DNA of 33,031 nt from an uncultured Gammaproteobacteria bacterium. GTDB taxonomy: Bacteria > Pseudomonadota > Gammaproteobacteria > SZUA-140. The notes under the pieces are model-generated. The model searched no databases and was not told the origin of the DNA. It worked only from the letters and a program-made list of their open reading frames with translations. The stretch spans positions 1 through 33,031 of the forward strand of contig CALZHD010000070.1 of assembly GCA_945787155.1 (NCBI GenBank), given 5' to 3'. The translations under genes were made by a program, and so were the position numbers. Positions 1-7,390 of this stretch are shown here, piece by piece. Numbering within the stretch: position 1 is the first letter of the stretch; every line of letters starts with the position of its first letter.

Positions 1-576
1 CAGAAAACGCAGGCGGCGTACCAGCAGGTTATAGGCGACCACCGCAGGCACCGCGGTGAAGATGCCGGCGGCAGTCGCGACCAGTGCCTCGGAGACCGGG
101 CCTGCGATGGTGTCGAGTGCCAGTACGGTGTCGCCACCTCCCAGCGTATGCAGCGCATGCATGATGCCCCATACTGTGCCAAAGAGACCGATGAACGGCG
201 CCGAGTTACCGATCGATGCCAGCAGCGTCAGGCCGCTCTCCAGGCGTAGACGTTCTTCATTTAATCGTTGACTCAGCTGGCTGGAGACCGCGTCACGATC
301 GTAGTGGTCGGGCTGCCTCAACGCCTCGTCCAGCAGGGCGTGGCTGGGCTGTGATGGGATGAGTGTCGTCTGTAGTGCTCTATCTAACTGCGTCGCTTCA
401 TTCAATTGATCGCTGGCCTGCTGCTCTTCTTTGAGGATGCGACGTAACTGTTGCGCCTTGAAACTCATCAGGCTCCAGCTCAACAGCGACATACTAATGA
501 GTAAAATAAATACCGCCTGAATGACGATGTCGGCCTCATGCCACCACGCGAGCCACAGGGTGTTTTCTACTGCCAT
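1..576 (-). CDS. exbB: ExbB/TolQ/MotA-family proton channel subunit (partial, C-terminus outside window)
   Basis: ExbB forms, with ExbD, the inner-membrane proton channel that energises TonB. The 192 visible codons give a short N-terminus, one membrane segment around residues 14-36 (IVIQAVFILLISMSLLSW), a cytoplasmic region rich in Q and E, and then the family signature LASIGNSAPFIGLFGTVWGI near residues 135-155, followed by a second hydrophobic segment (VATAAGIFTAVPAVVAYNLL). The start at 576 is preceded by AGAGG at good spacing and lies 9 nt after the tonB stop, so the two genes form an operon. The gene is cut by the window edge, and an exbD is expected next but cannot be seen. The signature fits ExbB better than MotA. 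TolQ is less likely because of the tonB neighbour. Confidence 0.9.
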   Translation of the reverse strand, partial: MAVENTLWLAWWHEADIVIQAVFILLISMSLLSWSLMSFKAQQLRRILKEEQQASDQLNEATQLDRALQTTLIPSQPSHALLDEALRQPDHYDRDAVSSQLSQRLNEERLRLESGLTLLASIGNSAPFIGLFGTVWGIMHALHTLGGGDTVLALDTIAGPVSEALVATAAGIFTAVPAVVAYNLLVRRLRFL

Positions 577-585
577 TAATAACCT

Positions 586-1428
586 CTAGGAATTTTTGAG
601 TTCGAAATGGATCGGTACCAGCACTTCGCCTTCGACGCGTGTCGTGCCGCGGCGTGCCGCCTCAAAGCGCCAGTTGCGTACTGCATTGAGCGCGGCGCGG
701 TCGAGCACGCCATAACCGGATGAGGTGTGGATGAGCGCTTCGACCGGATGTCCGTCGCGGCTGACACGCACGTTGATCATCACCATCCCCTCCATGCCGC
801 GTTTTTTTGCTGCGCGTGGGTAGCGCGGTTTGGGGTTATGCAGGTAGCTGTTATGGCTCACTGGTGGGATGTAATCGTCATCGATGCTGGCGAGCAGTAG
901 CGGCAGCTCGGCGGCCTGCTCTGCGGTTAGCGCATCGCTGGTATCGGTTAACATCGCTGGTGCTTCTGGCTTGCGCTCAGCGGGTGCTGGCTCATGGACT
1001 GGTTCCTGGATTGGTTCCTGGATTGGTTCCTGGATTGGTTCCTGGATTGGTTCATGGACTGGCTCAGGTTCAGCGATCGATACCCGCTCAGGCATGGGTT
1101 CCTGAATTAATGCTGGCACGGCTGGCACGGGTGGCGCTGGTGTGGCTGTCGGCAATTCTTCGACGATGGGTTCCGGTGGCGCGACCTGCGTGACCGCCGC
1201 TGGTTTCGGCGGTGGTTTGCTCACCGGCGTGGGGACAGTTTCTTTGCGAACAGGGGTCGAGGGTGTCACAGGGGATTCTAGCGGGGAGAGTTCGACCATC
1301 TCAAAACCGAGATCCAGTTTTGCATCCTGCTGTGTGGGCGGTGTCGATAGCGTCAACGCCGCGGCAAGCCCGGCGTGTAGTGAGACCGCGATGGTCAAGC
1401 CAATGAAATGTTCGCCTCTCAACACCAT
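586..1428 (-). CDS. tonB: TonB energy-transducing protein with Glu-Pro-rich spacer
   Basis: TonB spans the periplasm and passes proton-motive force from ExbBD to outer-membrane receptors. The 280-aa product has an N-terminal signal anchor (MVLRGEHFIGLTIAVSLHAG), a long Pro/Glu/Val-rich spacer with four back-to-back EPIQ units, and a C-terminal TonB domain (PKPRYPRAAKKRGMEGMVMI, then SSGYGVLDRAALNAVRNW and a final beta strand). I chose the ATG at 1428 because it lies 2 nt after the stop of the upstream gene and puts the membrane anchor at the N-terminus. An in-frame ATG at 1482 would add 18 Arg-rich residues and overlap the upstream gene by about 50 nt. It sits between the BNR/thioredoxin gene and exbB, so this TonB is probably dedicated to the receptor encoded at the head of the operon. 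Confidence 0.9.
   Translation of the reverse strand: MVLRGEHFIGLTIAVSLHAGLAAALTLSTPPTQQDAKLDLGFEMVELSPLESPVTPSTPVRKETVPTPVSKPPPKPAAVTQVAPPEPIVEELPTATPAPPVPAVPALIQEPMPERVSIAEPEPVHEPIQEPIQEPIQEPIQEPVHEPAPAERKPEAPAMLTDTSDALTAEQAAELPLLLASIDDDYIPPVSHNSYLHNPKPRYPRAAKKRGMEGMVMINVRVSRDGHPVEALIHTSSGYGVLDRAALNAVRNWRFEAARRGTTRVEGEVLVPIHFELKNS
989..1060. repeat. 12-bp tandem repeat inside tonB
   Basis: Four perfect copies of GGTTCCTGGATT lie at 1001-1048. They are flanked by one degenerate unit on each side (989-1000 and 1049-1060, ending in ATGGACT). On the coding strand they encode repeated EPIQ/EPVH units of the TonB spacer. Because the unit is a multiple of three, copy-number changes would lengthen or shorten the periplasmic spacer without breaking the frame. 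Confidence 0.95.
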
Positions 1429-1430
1429 GA

Positions 1431-3152
1431 TTAGTGGGCGGTGCTCGCGACGGTTGCGGCGGCGATGTTCTGTTGTAACCACTGTTCTACCATTTCGCGC
1501 TTCACCAGTCCGCTCACCGCTTCAGTGTTGCCGCGACGGTCACGAAAATAGGTGCGCGGCAGTTCGCCAAACCAGCGGCTGTCGATCTCAAAGCGTAGAC
1601 GCTCTGCACTGTCGGCAAACTGCCAGGACTCCAGGTGAGCAACACCGAGTTCAGTGGTCGTCTGCATCACCTCGTCTCTAAATTCAGTGGCGTCGGTTGA
1701 GATCAGTACGACATTCAATGCGGGGTGCTGCTTTTTAAGTTCGCCCCACATTTTCAGCTCTTTGTAGCAGGGTGGACAGTCGATCGACCAGAAGTTGATG
1801 ATGACGGCACTCTCCTGCTGGTTGATGATCTGTGCCATTGAGCCGGTGGTGAACGGCTGTGGCGCTTTTTGCAGTGCGACTGGCTTTTCTGACTGCAACG
1901 GAATCAGCCGGTACCCTTCGGCTTTAGTGTGCCATGAGAGATAGGGTGTCTGGTCGTTGACGATCAGCAGTGGGTGGTCGGAACTATCACTGGTGGAGGC
2001 GATGGTGCGGGCTGTTTGCCACACTGCACCGCCATCGTTGGACTGCATCAGTCGGATGTGGCTTTCTGTTCCGTCGAACTCTTTCCATGCAAGATAGAGC
2101 GCGCCGCTGGTGGTGATCAATGATGGGTGTTTGGGTTGTGCGTCGAGATCGCCAAACGGCAGTGGCGTGGTGAACTGCTGGCCCTGATCATCGGAACGCG
2201 CGTAAAAGAGTCCCTGGCGAGCCTCGCCATTGGTGAACCACGCGGTGTGGTAGCTGCCTTTACTGTCGATCGCCAATGTCGAACCGTGATGCGGGCAGGC
2301 ATCGACCTGCCAGCGATCTTCGCTGATGCGCTGTGGCGCGGCGAAACTATTCGACGAGGTAAAGCGCACGATCGCCTGATCGCGGATGTTGTCGCCATAG
2401 ATGTGGCGCCAGGTGACGACCGGCAGGTCGTTGCCATCCATGGCCACGTCGAGCCGACAGCACTGGCAGGTGGTATCGGCGATTTTGGCATTGGGCTGGA
2501 AGCTGGCGCCTTGATCGTCTGAAACAGCGTAGTAGAGTGCTGAGCCGTTGTACTCTTTGTCCGCTTTTTTGGCAGCGACACGGTCGCGTGAATCGAGCCA
2601 CGCGATAAAGATCTGATCCTTCGCATTGATACTCAGTGAAGGAAAGCTGTGGCCGATCATGTCGCGGTTATCGTTAACGATGATCGGTGTTGAGAAGCTT
2701 TTACCACCATCGGTTGAACGGCTGAACTTTACATGACCACTGAAACGTTTTTTTAGCTTGATCGCATAACTGACATAGATGTTGCCGTTGCTGGCGGTCA
2801 CGATATGTGGACGCGCCTCGGGGTTAATCGAGATCTTTTCAGGTTCGGCATTGACCTTTGCCGGTTTTGAAAATGTTTTACCTTTATCATCGGAGTGGTT
2901 GACATAGAGGTGTGGGCCAAAGGCCCATACGCTCCAGAGTCTTCCATTGGCATTGAAGGTGGCGGTCGGGATCGAGCCCTTATGGAGCGAAGGCGGCCCT
3001 TCAGGCACTGCGGCTGCATGCCCTTTATGCAACATGCCCTTGTGGCTCTTTGGCGACTCACTCGCACTAAGCGAAAATGAAGCGACCCCGAGGATCAAGA
3101 CCCCCAGGGTTGCAGCGCAGCGTTTTAATAATTGCTTTTGCATTATTGCCAT
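1431..3152 (-). CDS. Exported BNR-repeat (sialidase-like propeller) protein fused to a thioredoxin/TlpA-like domain
   Basis: This is a 573-aa protein with a signal peptide (residues about 1-30, cleavage near SLSASES). A propeller-type domain follows, with several BNR/Asp-box-like motifs (DDKGKTF, STDGGKSFSTP, SDDQGASF, SDDQGQQF, SNDGGAVW) over residues 60-410. It ends in a thioredoxin-fold domain (about 435-563) with a CPPC active site at 459-462 and a cis-Pro-like LPRTYF further on. An unusual Cys cluster, TTCQCCR, lies at 228-233 in the propeller, with another Cys near 286. The start at 3152 has GGAG about 10 nt upstream and overlaps the receptor gene by 10 nt. The context suggests a periplasmic partner of the receptor, for example thiol reduction or metal handling. 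That role is inference and the substrate is unknown. Confidence 0.75.
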   Translation of the reverse strand: MAIMQKQLLKRCAATLGVLILGVASFSLSASESPKSHKGMLHKGHAAAVPEGPPSLHKGSIPTATFNANGRLWSVWAFGPHLYVNHSDDKGKTFSKPAKVNAEPEKISINPEARPHIVTASNGNIYVSYAIKLKKRFSGHVKFSRSTDGGKSFSTPIIVNDNRDMIGHSFPSLSINAKDQIFIAWLDSRDRVAAKKADKEYNGSALYYAVSDDQGASFQPNAKIADTTCQCCRLDVAMDGNDLPVVTWRHIYGDNIRDQAIVRFTSSNSFAAPQRISEDRWQVDACPHHGSTLAIDSKGSYHTAWFTNGEARQGLFYARSDDQGQQFTTPLPFGDLDAQPKHPSLITTSGALYLAWKEFDGTESHIRLMQSNDGGAVWQTARTIASTSDSSDHPLLIVNDQTPYLSWHTKAEGYRLIPLQSEKPVALQKAPQPFTTGSMAQIINQQESAVIINFWSIDCPPCYKELKMWGELKKQHPALNVVLISTDATEFRDEVMQTTTELGVAHLESWQFADSAERLRFEIDSRWFGELPRTYFRDRRGNTEAVSGLVKREMVEQWLQQNIAAATVASTAH

Positions 3153-5206
3153 TTATATGAGACTCCGGCGTAGAGGGTGCGCGGCAGACCGGGGGCAAAC
3201 TCTTCGCCATTAAACTGACTGAATGAGGCGCCGGTGGCGTAACGTTCATCGCTCAGGTTATGGATACGGCCAAAGATTTCCAGTTGTTTGTTGAGCCAGT
3301 AATTGGCACGCAGATGGTAAAGGTCGTGGCCTTCGTATTGGTGGGTGTTTTCATCGTCGAGCCAGTAGCTGCCGAGGTGTTCCCAGTTCAGTTCTACGCG
3401 GCCGCCATTGAGTGCATCGGCGTGCCAGTTGAGGCGCACATCACTGATGTTACGTGGTGCCGAGCTGATCTCGTTACCGCTGTATTCAACGCCGCTCCGG
3501 GGGCTCCACTGTTCATAGGTGTGTTCGGCATAGCTGTGACTGATGCTGAGTTTGAGGGTATCGGTAAGCGCACTGCCGAAGCCGATCTCGATTCCCTGAT
3601 GCAGCGTTTCCCCTGCATTCTGGGTTTCACGTGTGCCATCGACAGTATTACGAAATGAGAGGATGTCATTCTCTTTGGTCATGTGATAAAGCGAGGCCTC
3701 GTAGTTGTGTCTGCCCGTTTCACCGCGCACGCCCACTTCGAAGTTATCCGCTTCGACCGGTTCAAGATCGACAGTATTGACCGCCTGCCCCTGGCGGAAG
3801 AGCTGGTTCTGGCTTGGTGCGCGGAAGGTGTTGCGGTAATTGGCATAGCCGTTGAATTTGTCACTGAAGGCGTAGGTGGCGCCAAGCTTTGGGCTCAGAT
3901 GGTCAAACTCGACCGTGGTACTCTCCGGACGACGATGCTTTCCGGTCGTAACGACATCGAGCTGGTTGCTGTAGTCATACGCCATGTAGTCGAAGCGCAG
4001 CCCTGCACTAAGGCGTAATTTTTCACTCGGCGATGTTTCAAGGTGGGCGTAAGGGGCGATGCCGGTGAAGTCGACATCATATTGATAGGTCTTGTCGCCT
4101 TCGGTATAGGCGGTGAAGATGCCGTTAGTTCTAGTGGCGTTGATCTCGTTTTCATCGCGACTGCCGGGGCTGTGGTCGATATCGACACCGACAATCAGGC
4201 GGGTGCGCATCGGTGTAAAGTCGATACGGTATTTGGTCAACAGTCCGAGGGAGTGGTTCTCTGTGGTGTAGTGCTGCGGGTCGAAGGTCAGTGACCAGTT
4301 GGGGAGGAGTTCCATGCTGTTGTAACGCGCATAGGGGGTAATGCTCAGCAGGGTGTTGTCATCTTCTTTTTCGTAGGCGCTGGAGATGCGCAGCGCCTCG
4401 ACCTTACGTAGTGAGATCGGCGTCTTGTTTTTGGTCGGATTGTTGAGGTAGTCCTCTTTGGAGAGGCGCGAGGTGCCGGCAGTTTGCTGATCGATATTCG
4501 AGGCGGTGATCACTGTCTTCAGGGTGGCACCACTGGTCAGAAAACGATCCCAGCGCACGGTGCCGGACTGGCGATCATACTCGGTCGCATCGCGCCAGCC
4601 ATCGGTGCTGGTGATGTTGAGGTCGGCGCGGATGCCATCATCCCCCCTGGTGTTGCCGCCGCTGATGAGCAGACGGTTCCAGCCGTGATCGCCGACTTCT
4701 GCGGTGACCTCGGCTTCAGGTTTCAGAGGGGCTGGGCGGGTCATCACATTGATCACGCCACCGATCGCATCACTGCCATAGAGCGCAGTGCCGGGCCCTT
4801 TGGTCACCTCAATGCCGCCGGCCTGTGGCAGATTGATCTCATACAGCGCGTTGTGGTTGAAAAAACCGGTTGAGCGGGTCGGGATGCCATCTTCGAGGTA
4901 GAGATAGACCGGGCTGGTGGTGATCGGCTGGCGGATCGCCGTCATGTGGCCTTCGCCGCCGGTGACATTGACATGGACGCCGGGGATGGTGCCCATGATC
5001 TCGCTGGGATGGCCGGGTTTGAGTTCAGCGATGGCATCGCTATCGATCACGCCCACCGAAGCAGCGGTTTCAGCCACTGGTTGCGCCTCTTTGGTGCCGG
5101 TAATGGTGACGGTGCCGAGGGTTGTAGGGTCTGCGGCAAATGTTGAGCCGGAGGTTAGGGCGAGTAGCAGGGCGAGTTTCAGTGGGTGGTGGTTGAATCG
5201 GAGCAT
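3143..5206 (-). CDS. TonB-dependent outer-membrane receptor
   Basis: This is a 687-aa outer-membrane beta-barrel receptor that would import a scarce ligand using TonB energy. It has a signal peptide (LKLALLLALTSGSTFAA), a TonB-box-like LGTVTITG just after it, a plug domain with the classic GPGTALYGSDAIGGVINVM segment near residues 137-156, and a barrel with many amphipathic strands ending in GVSYKWQ, so the terminal aromatic is penultimate. I prefer the ATG at 5206 to an in-frame ATG at 5227 because it starts the signal peptide cleanly and has a GGA upstream. It heads the operon with the BNR/thioredoxin gene, tonB and exbB. The ligand cannot be read from the sequence. Siderophore, cobalamin, haem or copper are all possible, and the Cys-rich neighbour makes a metal attractive but unproven. 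Confidence 0.88.
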   Translation of the reverse strand: MLRFNHHPLKLALLLALTSGSTFAADPTTLGTVTITGTKEAQPVAETAASVGVIDSDAIAELKPGHPSEIMGTIPGVHVNVTGGEGHMTAIRQPITTSPVYLYLEDGIPTRSTGFFNHNALYEINLPQAGGIEVTKGPGTALYGSDAIGGVINVMTRPAPLKPEAEVTAEVGDHGWNRLLISGGNTRGDDGIRADLNITSTDGWRDATEYDRQSGTVRWDRFLTSGATLKTVITASNIDQQTAGTSRLSKEDYLNNPTKNKTPISLRKVEALRISSAYEKEDDNTLLSITPYARYNSMELLPNWSLTFDPQHYTTENHSLGLLTKYRIDFTPMRTRLIVGVDIDHSPGSRDENEINATRTNGIFTAYTEGDKTYQYDVDFTGIAPYAHLETSPSEKLRLSAGLRFDYMAYDYSNQLDVVTTGKHRRPESTTVEFDHLSPKLGATYAFSDKFNGYANYRNTFRAPSQNQLFRQGQAVNTVDLEPVEADNFEVGVRGETGRHNYEASLYHMTKENDILSFRNTVDGTRETQNAGETLHQGIEIGFGSALTDTLKLSISHSYAEHTYEQWSPRSGVEYSGNEISSAPRNISDVRLNWHADALNGGRVELNWEHLGSYWLDDENTHQYEGHDLYHLRANYWLNKQLEIFGRIHNLSDERYATGASFSQFNGEEFAPGLPRTLYAGVSYKWQ

Positions 5207-5450
5207 AAGCAAGCGTCCATTCCTCATGTTTGTGATTATTCTGTTTTGAGAGGGTAATAGTAGCCATCACCCTGTGGCGTGGGAATGTGGCATAGTGTCG
5301 CGCGACAATTTGTCACACAGGATTAGTATGTGATTTGTTGCGCGCTGACTAGTCTCGCAGGTTGCTGGAGTTTGTAACTCGACATCGCGGTGCGGAGGCA
5401 CTACAGTTGAGTGGGACGACAGTGGCGTTTGATCATCCTGGGAGGTGTCT
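5207..5450. promoter_or_regulatory. Divergent intergenic region with overlapping GTC/GAC palindromes (candidate operator)
   Basis: The gap between the TonB-receptor operon (minus) and the CBS gene (plus) contains TGTCGCGCGACA at 5296-5307, a perfect 12-bp palindrome. It runs into a second near-palindrome, GACAATTTGTC, giving three GTC/GAC half-sites in about 20 bp. This is typical of a repressor-binding site about 90 bp upstream of the receptor start. I cannot assign the regulator. I saw no cobalamin riboswitch box and no convincing Fur box. Confidence 0.4.
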
Positions 5451-6101
5451 ATGGCTTTTATTCTGATCGGCCCTGGACTCAATAGTCCGGTGCCACTGCA
5501 AAGACTTTTCCCGCGCCGCGAGGTGGAAGAGACTGAAGAGATCGCGCCGAAGCGGGCGATCGATGAGGCCCATCACCCCCAGCACAAGTTTGAAGATGAC
5601 GTATTCGTTGCTGAACAGATGATGAGTGGGGCCGCGAGAAGCGCTTATCAGGCGGCCGAGCATGTGCCGATGGAGTCGCTACTGGCGCGGCAGATCATGG
5701 TGTCGCCGGTAATGACATTGACGCCCGAGACCACGGTGGACGAGGCGATGCAGCTGTTCCAGTCGCGGGGATTTCGCCATGTGCCAGTGGTGGCCAATGA
5801 GGCCGGTGGGCTGCTCGGCATGGTATCGGATCGTGACCTGCTGCGTCACCTTGCCGGTGTCAGCGAAGATTACCGCCATGAGTTGCCACGTAGTGGTGAC
5901 GCACAGGTGGGGACGCTGATGAAATCACCGGTGTTGACCGCCAGTGTCGACACCGATGTGCGCTACATTGCACGACTCTTTGTTGAGCGGCACATCGGTG
6001 CAGTGCCGATTGCTGACGACGGGAAATTGGTCGGCATCATTACGCGCAGTGATCTGTTGGGGTCAGTGATGCGTCACTTTGTGCTGGAACTATGGGCGTA
6101 G
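5451..6101 (+). CDS. CBS-domain pair protein
   Basis: This 216-aa soluble protein has a variable N-terminal third and two CBS domains: one starting MESLLARQIMVSPVMTLTPE with RGFRHVPVV and LLGMVSDRDLL, and a second with VGTLMKSPVLTASVD, HIGAVPI and LVGIITRSDLL. CBS pairs bind adenine nucleotides and act as energy or ligand sensors. With no attached effector domain, the target is unknown. The ATG at 5451 follows GGGAGG at ideal spacing, so it is preferred over an in-frame GTG at 5445. The gene is monocistronic as far as can be seen, divergent from the receptor operon and convergent with the broken ABM gene. Confidence 0.85.
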   Translation: MAFILIGPGLNSPVPLQRLFPRREVEETEEIAPKRAIDEAHHPQHKFEDDVFVAEQMMSGAARSAYQAAEHVPMESLLARQIMVSPVMTLTPETTVDEAMQLFQSRGFRHVPVVANEAGGLLGMVSDRDLLRHLAGVSEDYRHELPRSGDAQVGTLMKSPVLTASVDTDVRYIARLFVERHIGAVPIADDGKLVGIITRSDLLGSVMRHFVLELWA

Positions 6102-6117
6102 GTGCTATGACCTTTGG

Positions 6118-6376
6118 TCAAACTACTGACTCAAACCCCTCAAACTGCGGTGGTCCAAGGTAGATATCTTTTTGTCCAGTTTTCAAAATCGCGTTTTGAT
6201 TCCCATACCGAATGCGATGCAAACAGGGTGTAGTCATCGTGTTGTGGGCCATGCAGTAGATTAAATTCCTTGAAGCCGGGCACGCTCTCGAGAAAGGTGT
6301 CGCGATTTTTCCAGATCTCGATGAATTCATCTTCACTGCCAGGTGCAATCTTGAAACGGTTCATTGCGATATACAT
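6118..6376 (-). pseudogene. Antibiotic-biosynthesis-monooxygenase (ABM/HmoA-like) domain gene broken by an internal out-of-frame deletion
   Basis: The N-terminal 75 residues (MYIAMNRFKIAPGSEDEFIE to DFENWTK) match the small dimeric ABM/HmoA family, members of which act as monooxygenases on quinones, haem or polyketides. After NWTK the open frame gives only RYLPWTTAV and stops at 6140. In the next frame the DNA encodes KDIYLGPPQFEGFESVV and stops at 6118, which is the tail I expect for this family. About a dozen residues that normally lie between these parts are missing and the frame is shifted, so an internal deletion within the AAAAAG-containing stretch near 6165-6180 is the simplest explanation. 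It lies 22 nt after the methyltransferase-like gene, probably in the same transcript. If the frameshift is an assembly error the gene would be functional. Confidence 0.65.
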
Positions 6377-6398
6377 GATGGATGTTTGAATTTTCCTG

Positions 6399-7256
6399 TT
6401 ATTTGACGAACTTGAGCAGCATGCGATCACTCTCGCCAATGGCGAGGTATTTACTTTGGTCTTTTTTCCCGAGGCGCAATGTCGGCGGTAGTGTCCAGAC
6501 GCCTTTTTTATGGTCTTTACTGTCTTTGGGATTGGCTAGCAGATTGGATTTAGCCACCAGTTTAAAGCCCGCCTTTTCTGCCAGGGCGATGGTGTAGGCT
6601 TCATTGACATACCCTGATTTCGCCTTGGGGTCTTGCTTAACGTCAGGATTGCCACGATGTTCGACCAGCCCGAGTATGCCGCCGGGTTTGAGCGCGGTAT
6701 ACATCGCTGCAAGCATGGCATCGCTGTTGCCTGCCCCCATCCAGTTGTGGACATTACGAAAGGTGAGCACGATATCGGCAGTCCCCGGAGGGGCAATCTC
6801 GGTTTTAGCAGGTGGTGCCAGTACAGTGACAATGACCTTGTCGTAGACGGCGGGATTTGCATCGAGTTTTTCTTTGAACGCTTTGGTGGCACGGCGAAAG
6901 AAGCGCACTTTTGATTCGGCATCAAAACCAGCGGCGTAGAAGGTACCGTTATCTCTTAAATAGGGCGCAAGGATTTCTGTGTACCAGCCACCCCCGGGGC
7001 TGATCTCGACCACGTGCATATCATCTTTGAGTCCGAGCCAGCTGAGGGTTTCCAGTGGCTTGCGATACTCATCGCGCGCCTTATTGGCGGCGCTGCGGTG
7101 GTCGCCATTGATTGCCTGTTGCAGTTTTGCATCCGGGGCATTGTCCAGTGCCGCGTTGGCATTGACGACCAGTAACATTGAAAGCAGCGGAAGCCAGCGA
7201 GTGCACCTGAATATACGGCTGAGCTTTCCTGGCGTGCATTGTGGCGATATATCCAT
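6399..7256 (-). CDS. Predicted exported class I methyltransferase-like protein (COG4798 type)
   Basis: This 285-aa protein has a signal-peptide-like N-terminus (WLPLLSMLLVVNANA, likely cleavage before ALDNAPD). A Rossmann-type methyltransferase core follows: MHVVEISPGGGWYTEILAPY as motif I near residues 80-100, an AGFD motif II region, ADIVLTFRNVHNWM, and LKPGGILGLVEHRG as the post-motif region. These features fit the predicted-methyltransferase family often annotated COG4798. S-adenosylmethionine is cytoplasmic, so an exported member may bind something else or be anchored. The substrate is unknown. It is divergent from the glutamate dehydrogenase gene and followed by the broken ABM gene. Confidence 0.75.
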   Translation of the reverse strand: MDISPQCTPGKLSRIFRCTRWLPLLSMLLVVNANAALDNAPDAKLQQAINGDHRSAANKARDEYRKPLETLSWLGLKDDMHVVEISPGGGWYTEILAPYLRDNGTFYAAGFDAESKVRFFRRATKAFKEKLDANPAVYDKVIVTVLAPPAKTEIAPPGTADIVLTFRNVHNWMGAGNSDAMLAAMYTALKPGGILGLVEHRGNPDVKQDPKAKSGYVNEAYTIALAEKAGFKLVAKSNLLANPKDSKDHKKGVWTLPPTLRLGKKDQSKYLAIGESDRMLLKFVK

Positions 7257-7390
7257 GTTGTCTCCCCAATTATGAAACTATTAAACAAGTTTGTTATCGA
7301 AAACGGTGAGTATGTGACTATACTATTGCTAACCGGTTTGTGCGCTGCTGCGCGCTGAATATCGGCTAAGTCTTACACAGGGGTTGATGA

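Noticed and set aside
807-1193. Plus-strand ORFs with GLVPGLVPG or GSWIGSWIG repeats opposite tonB
   Set aside because: They are shadows of the 12-bp tandem repeat in the Pro-rich tonB spacer. They have no ribosome-binding site or family match.
5207-5450. Cobalamin riboswitch upstream of the TonB receptor
   Set aside because: A single GCCACTG-like string occurs on the minus strand, but the downstream conserved boxes of the riboswitch are absent.
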